From: Hyphomicrobiaceae bacterium | GTDB taxonomy: Bacteria > Pseudomonadota > Alphaproteobacteria > Rhizobiales > Hyphomicrobiaceae | NCBI GenBank assembly: GCA_021775715.1 | Contig: JAJFHI010000423.1 | Span: forward strand, 1-7,477 | Length of the DNA: 7,477 nucleotides | Reading direction: 5' to 3' | In this document: piece after piece, positions 6,742 through 7,477 of the stretch | How positions within the stretch are numbered: the first letter of the stretch is position 1 | How the letters are laid out: each line of letters opens with the position of its first letter | Position numbers and translations under genes: made by a program | Notes under the pieces: generated by a model | What the model saw: the letters and a program-made list of their open reading frames with translations, nothing else | Database searches by the model: none | What the model was told of the DNA's origin: nothing

Positions 6742-6848
6742 AGCGGTTGCGCTCGCATTCGCTGCGCCAATCCGGCACGATGGAACCGGCCGCTCGATCC
6801 GGATCCGCGGCCACCGGGAACATGGCATATACTGCGGAGAGCGGTTTA

Positions 6849-7337
6849 ATGAACAAGTCAGTCACTGGAGTCCTGGGGTTCGTCCTTGCATTGATCGCGA
6901 AGTCGCAAATCGCCCTCGCCGCCTGCGGCGACCCACCGGCCCCCGGTGTCGATTGGTCGGACTGCGTCCAAGTCGCAATGACCTATGACGGTGCCGACCT
7001 GTCAAACGCCAATCTGCAGGGCCTGCTCGTCACCGGTAGCGTGCTGACGAACACCAACTTCAAGGGCGCCAACCTGACCGACACACGTTTTGCAACGACC
7101 GACCTCAGCGGCTCGGATTTTTCCGGCACCCGGCTCACCAACGTCTCCTTCAACGGCATCAGGCTGCGCGGCGCGTTCTTCCGCAACGCCGCCTTGACAG
7201 GTGTCAGCGCAAACAACGTCAATGCAACTGAGGCCGACTTCCATGGCGCGGAAATCGTCGATTCCATCAACTTCATGCTGACCCTCTGTCGCACCGTCAT
7301 GCCGGACGGAACGATAAAAGGCGAGGCCTGCGACTGA
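6849..7337 (+). CDS. Exported pentapeptide-repeat protein
   Basis: The 162-residue product begins with a signal sequence (MNKS start, hydrophobic residues 5-17, Lys18, then IALAAC). Cleavage could be by signal peptidase I after ALA, or by the lipoprotein pathway, since L-A-A-C at 23-26 fits a lipobox; Lys18 in the helix is unusual for either. From about 49 to 138 the chain is pentapeptide repeats, A(D/N)LXX type, with central Leu/Phe/Val/Ile/Ala every fifth residue from Leu51 to Ile136: 18 repeats without a break. This predicts a right-handed quadrilateral beta-helix of about 4.5 turns. Cysteines occur at 26, 39, 147 and 161, flanking the helix; the ending CRTVMPDG...C is common in exported members. 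The ATG at 6849 is chosen for its signal sequence and GGAG at 6836-6839; the frame is open upstream to 6747. The molecular role is unknown. Confidence 0.85.
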   Translation: MNKSVTGVLGFVLALIAKSQIALAACGDPPAPGVDWSDCVQVAMTYDGADLSNANLQGLLVTGSVLTNTNFKGANLTDTRFATTDLSGSDFSGTRLTNVSFNGIRLRGAFFRNAALTGVSANNVNATEADFHGAEIVDSINFMLTLCRTVMPDGTIKGEACD

Positions 7338-7477
7338 TGTTCGAGGAGGGTGGCGCCCCGGATGGTGTAGCGGCTTTTTGCCTGATTTACTGCGTCATGC
7401 ACTCGGTTGGAGCGTTGTCCATAAACTCATGGGTCTGATTGACCTCGGTTTGTGCCAGCTTGGAGCGCGCTGCGGCG

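Noticed and set aside
5950..6828. 292-codon reverse-strand open frame opposite the chimeric gene
   Set aside because: I considered it as the true gene because the forward one is odd, but the forward frame has recognisable family motifs in both halves plus a signal peptide, whereas this one has none.
6828..6833. TATACT as a -10 box before the pentapeptide gene
   Set aside because: No acceptable -35 element lies 16-18 bases upstream, and it would leave only about a 10-base leader with the Shine-Dalgarno at its very start.
7355..7379. GC-rich sequence followed by five T's after the pentapeptide gene, a possible terminator
   Set aside because: Only about three base pairs can form directly before the T-run, too weak for an intrinsic terminator.
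7337..7438. 33-codon forward frame overlapping the stop of the pentapeptide gene (TGATG)
   Set aside because: It is short, has no homology I recognise, and its only purine-rich motif lies after its start codon.
7387..7477. Reverse-strand frame entering from the right edge with stop at 7387-7389
   Set aside because: Only 29 codons are visible and the peptide is not recognised. A convergent gene is possible but cannot be supported.

Overview
The window looks like a chromosomal segment from a GC-rich alphaproteobacterium. The gene order rpoZ - rsh (relA/spoT) - acpS - lepB - rnc - era on one strand is characteristic of that class. Supporting details are a single bifunctional Rsh in place of separate RelA and SpoT, an omega subunit with a long acidic tail, and a LepB with a short single-pass N-terminus. 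The sequence does not let me name a genus.

Layout: bases 1-234 hold no convincing gene, only a small hairpin and a plausible sigma70-type promoter for rpoZ. Bases 235-2924 encode the RNA polymerase omega subunit and the (p)ppGpp synthetase/hydrolase. Bases 2945-5823 encode holo-ACP synthase, signal peptidase I, RNase III and the GTPase Era. lepB/rnc and rnc/era each overlap by 4 bases, which suggests translational coupling. lepB has no ATG, GTG or TTG upstream of its membrane segment; the best start is an ATT codon at 3453 behind a good Shine-Dalgarno sequence. These genes cover stringent-response signalling, activation of acyl carrier protein, protein export, RNA processing and 30S ribosome maturation.

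After era the conserved order stops: the recO gene often found next is absent. In its place is an open reading frame (5974-6741) that is a head-to-tail chimera. Its first half is the signal peptide and N-terminal lobe of a YnjB-like ABC transporter substrate-binding protein. Its second half is the C-terminal half of a short-chain dehydrogenase/reductase. They join in frame at a Met-Lys-Ala-Arg-Gly segment near 6334-6348. Neither half has a complete fold, so this is probably a deletion scar (or an assembly join) and not a designed enzyme.

The last gene (6849-7337) encodes a small exported pentapeptide-repeat protein with 18 uninterrupted repeats and cysteines on both sides. Bases 7338-7477 hold no gene I can support. 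I see no phage, insertion sequence, CRISPR array, tRNA or rRNA. The most unusual items are the substrate-binding protein/dehydrogenase chimera and the apparent ATT start of lepB.
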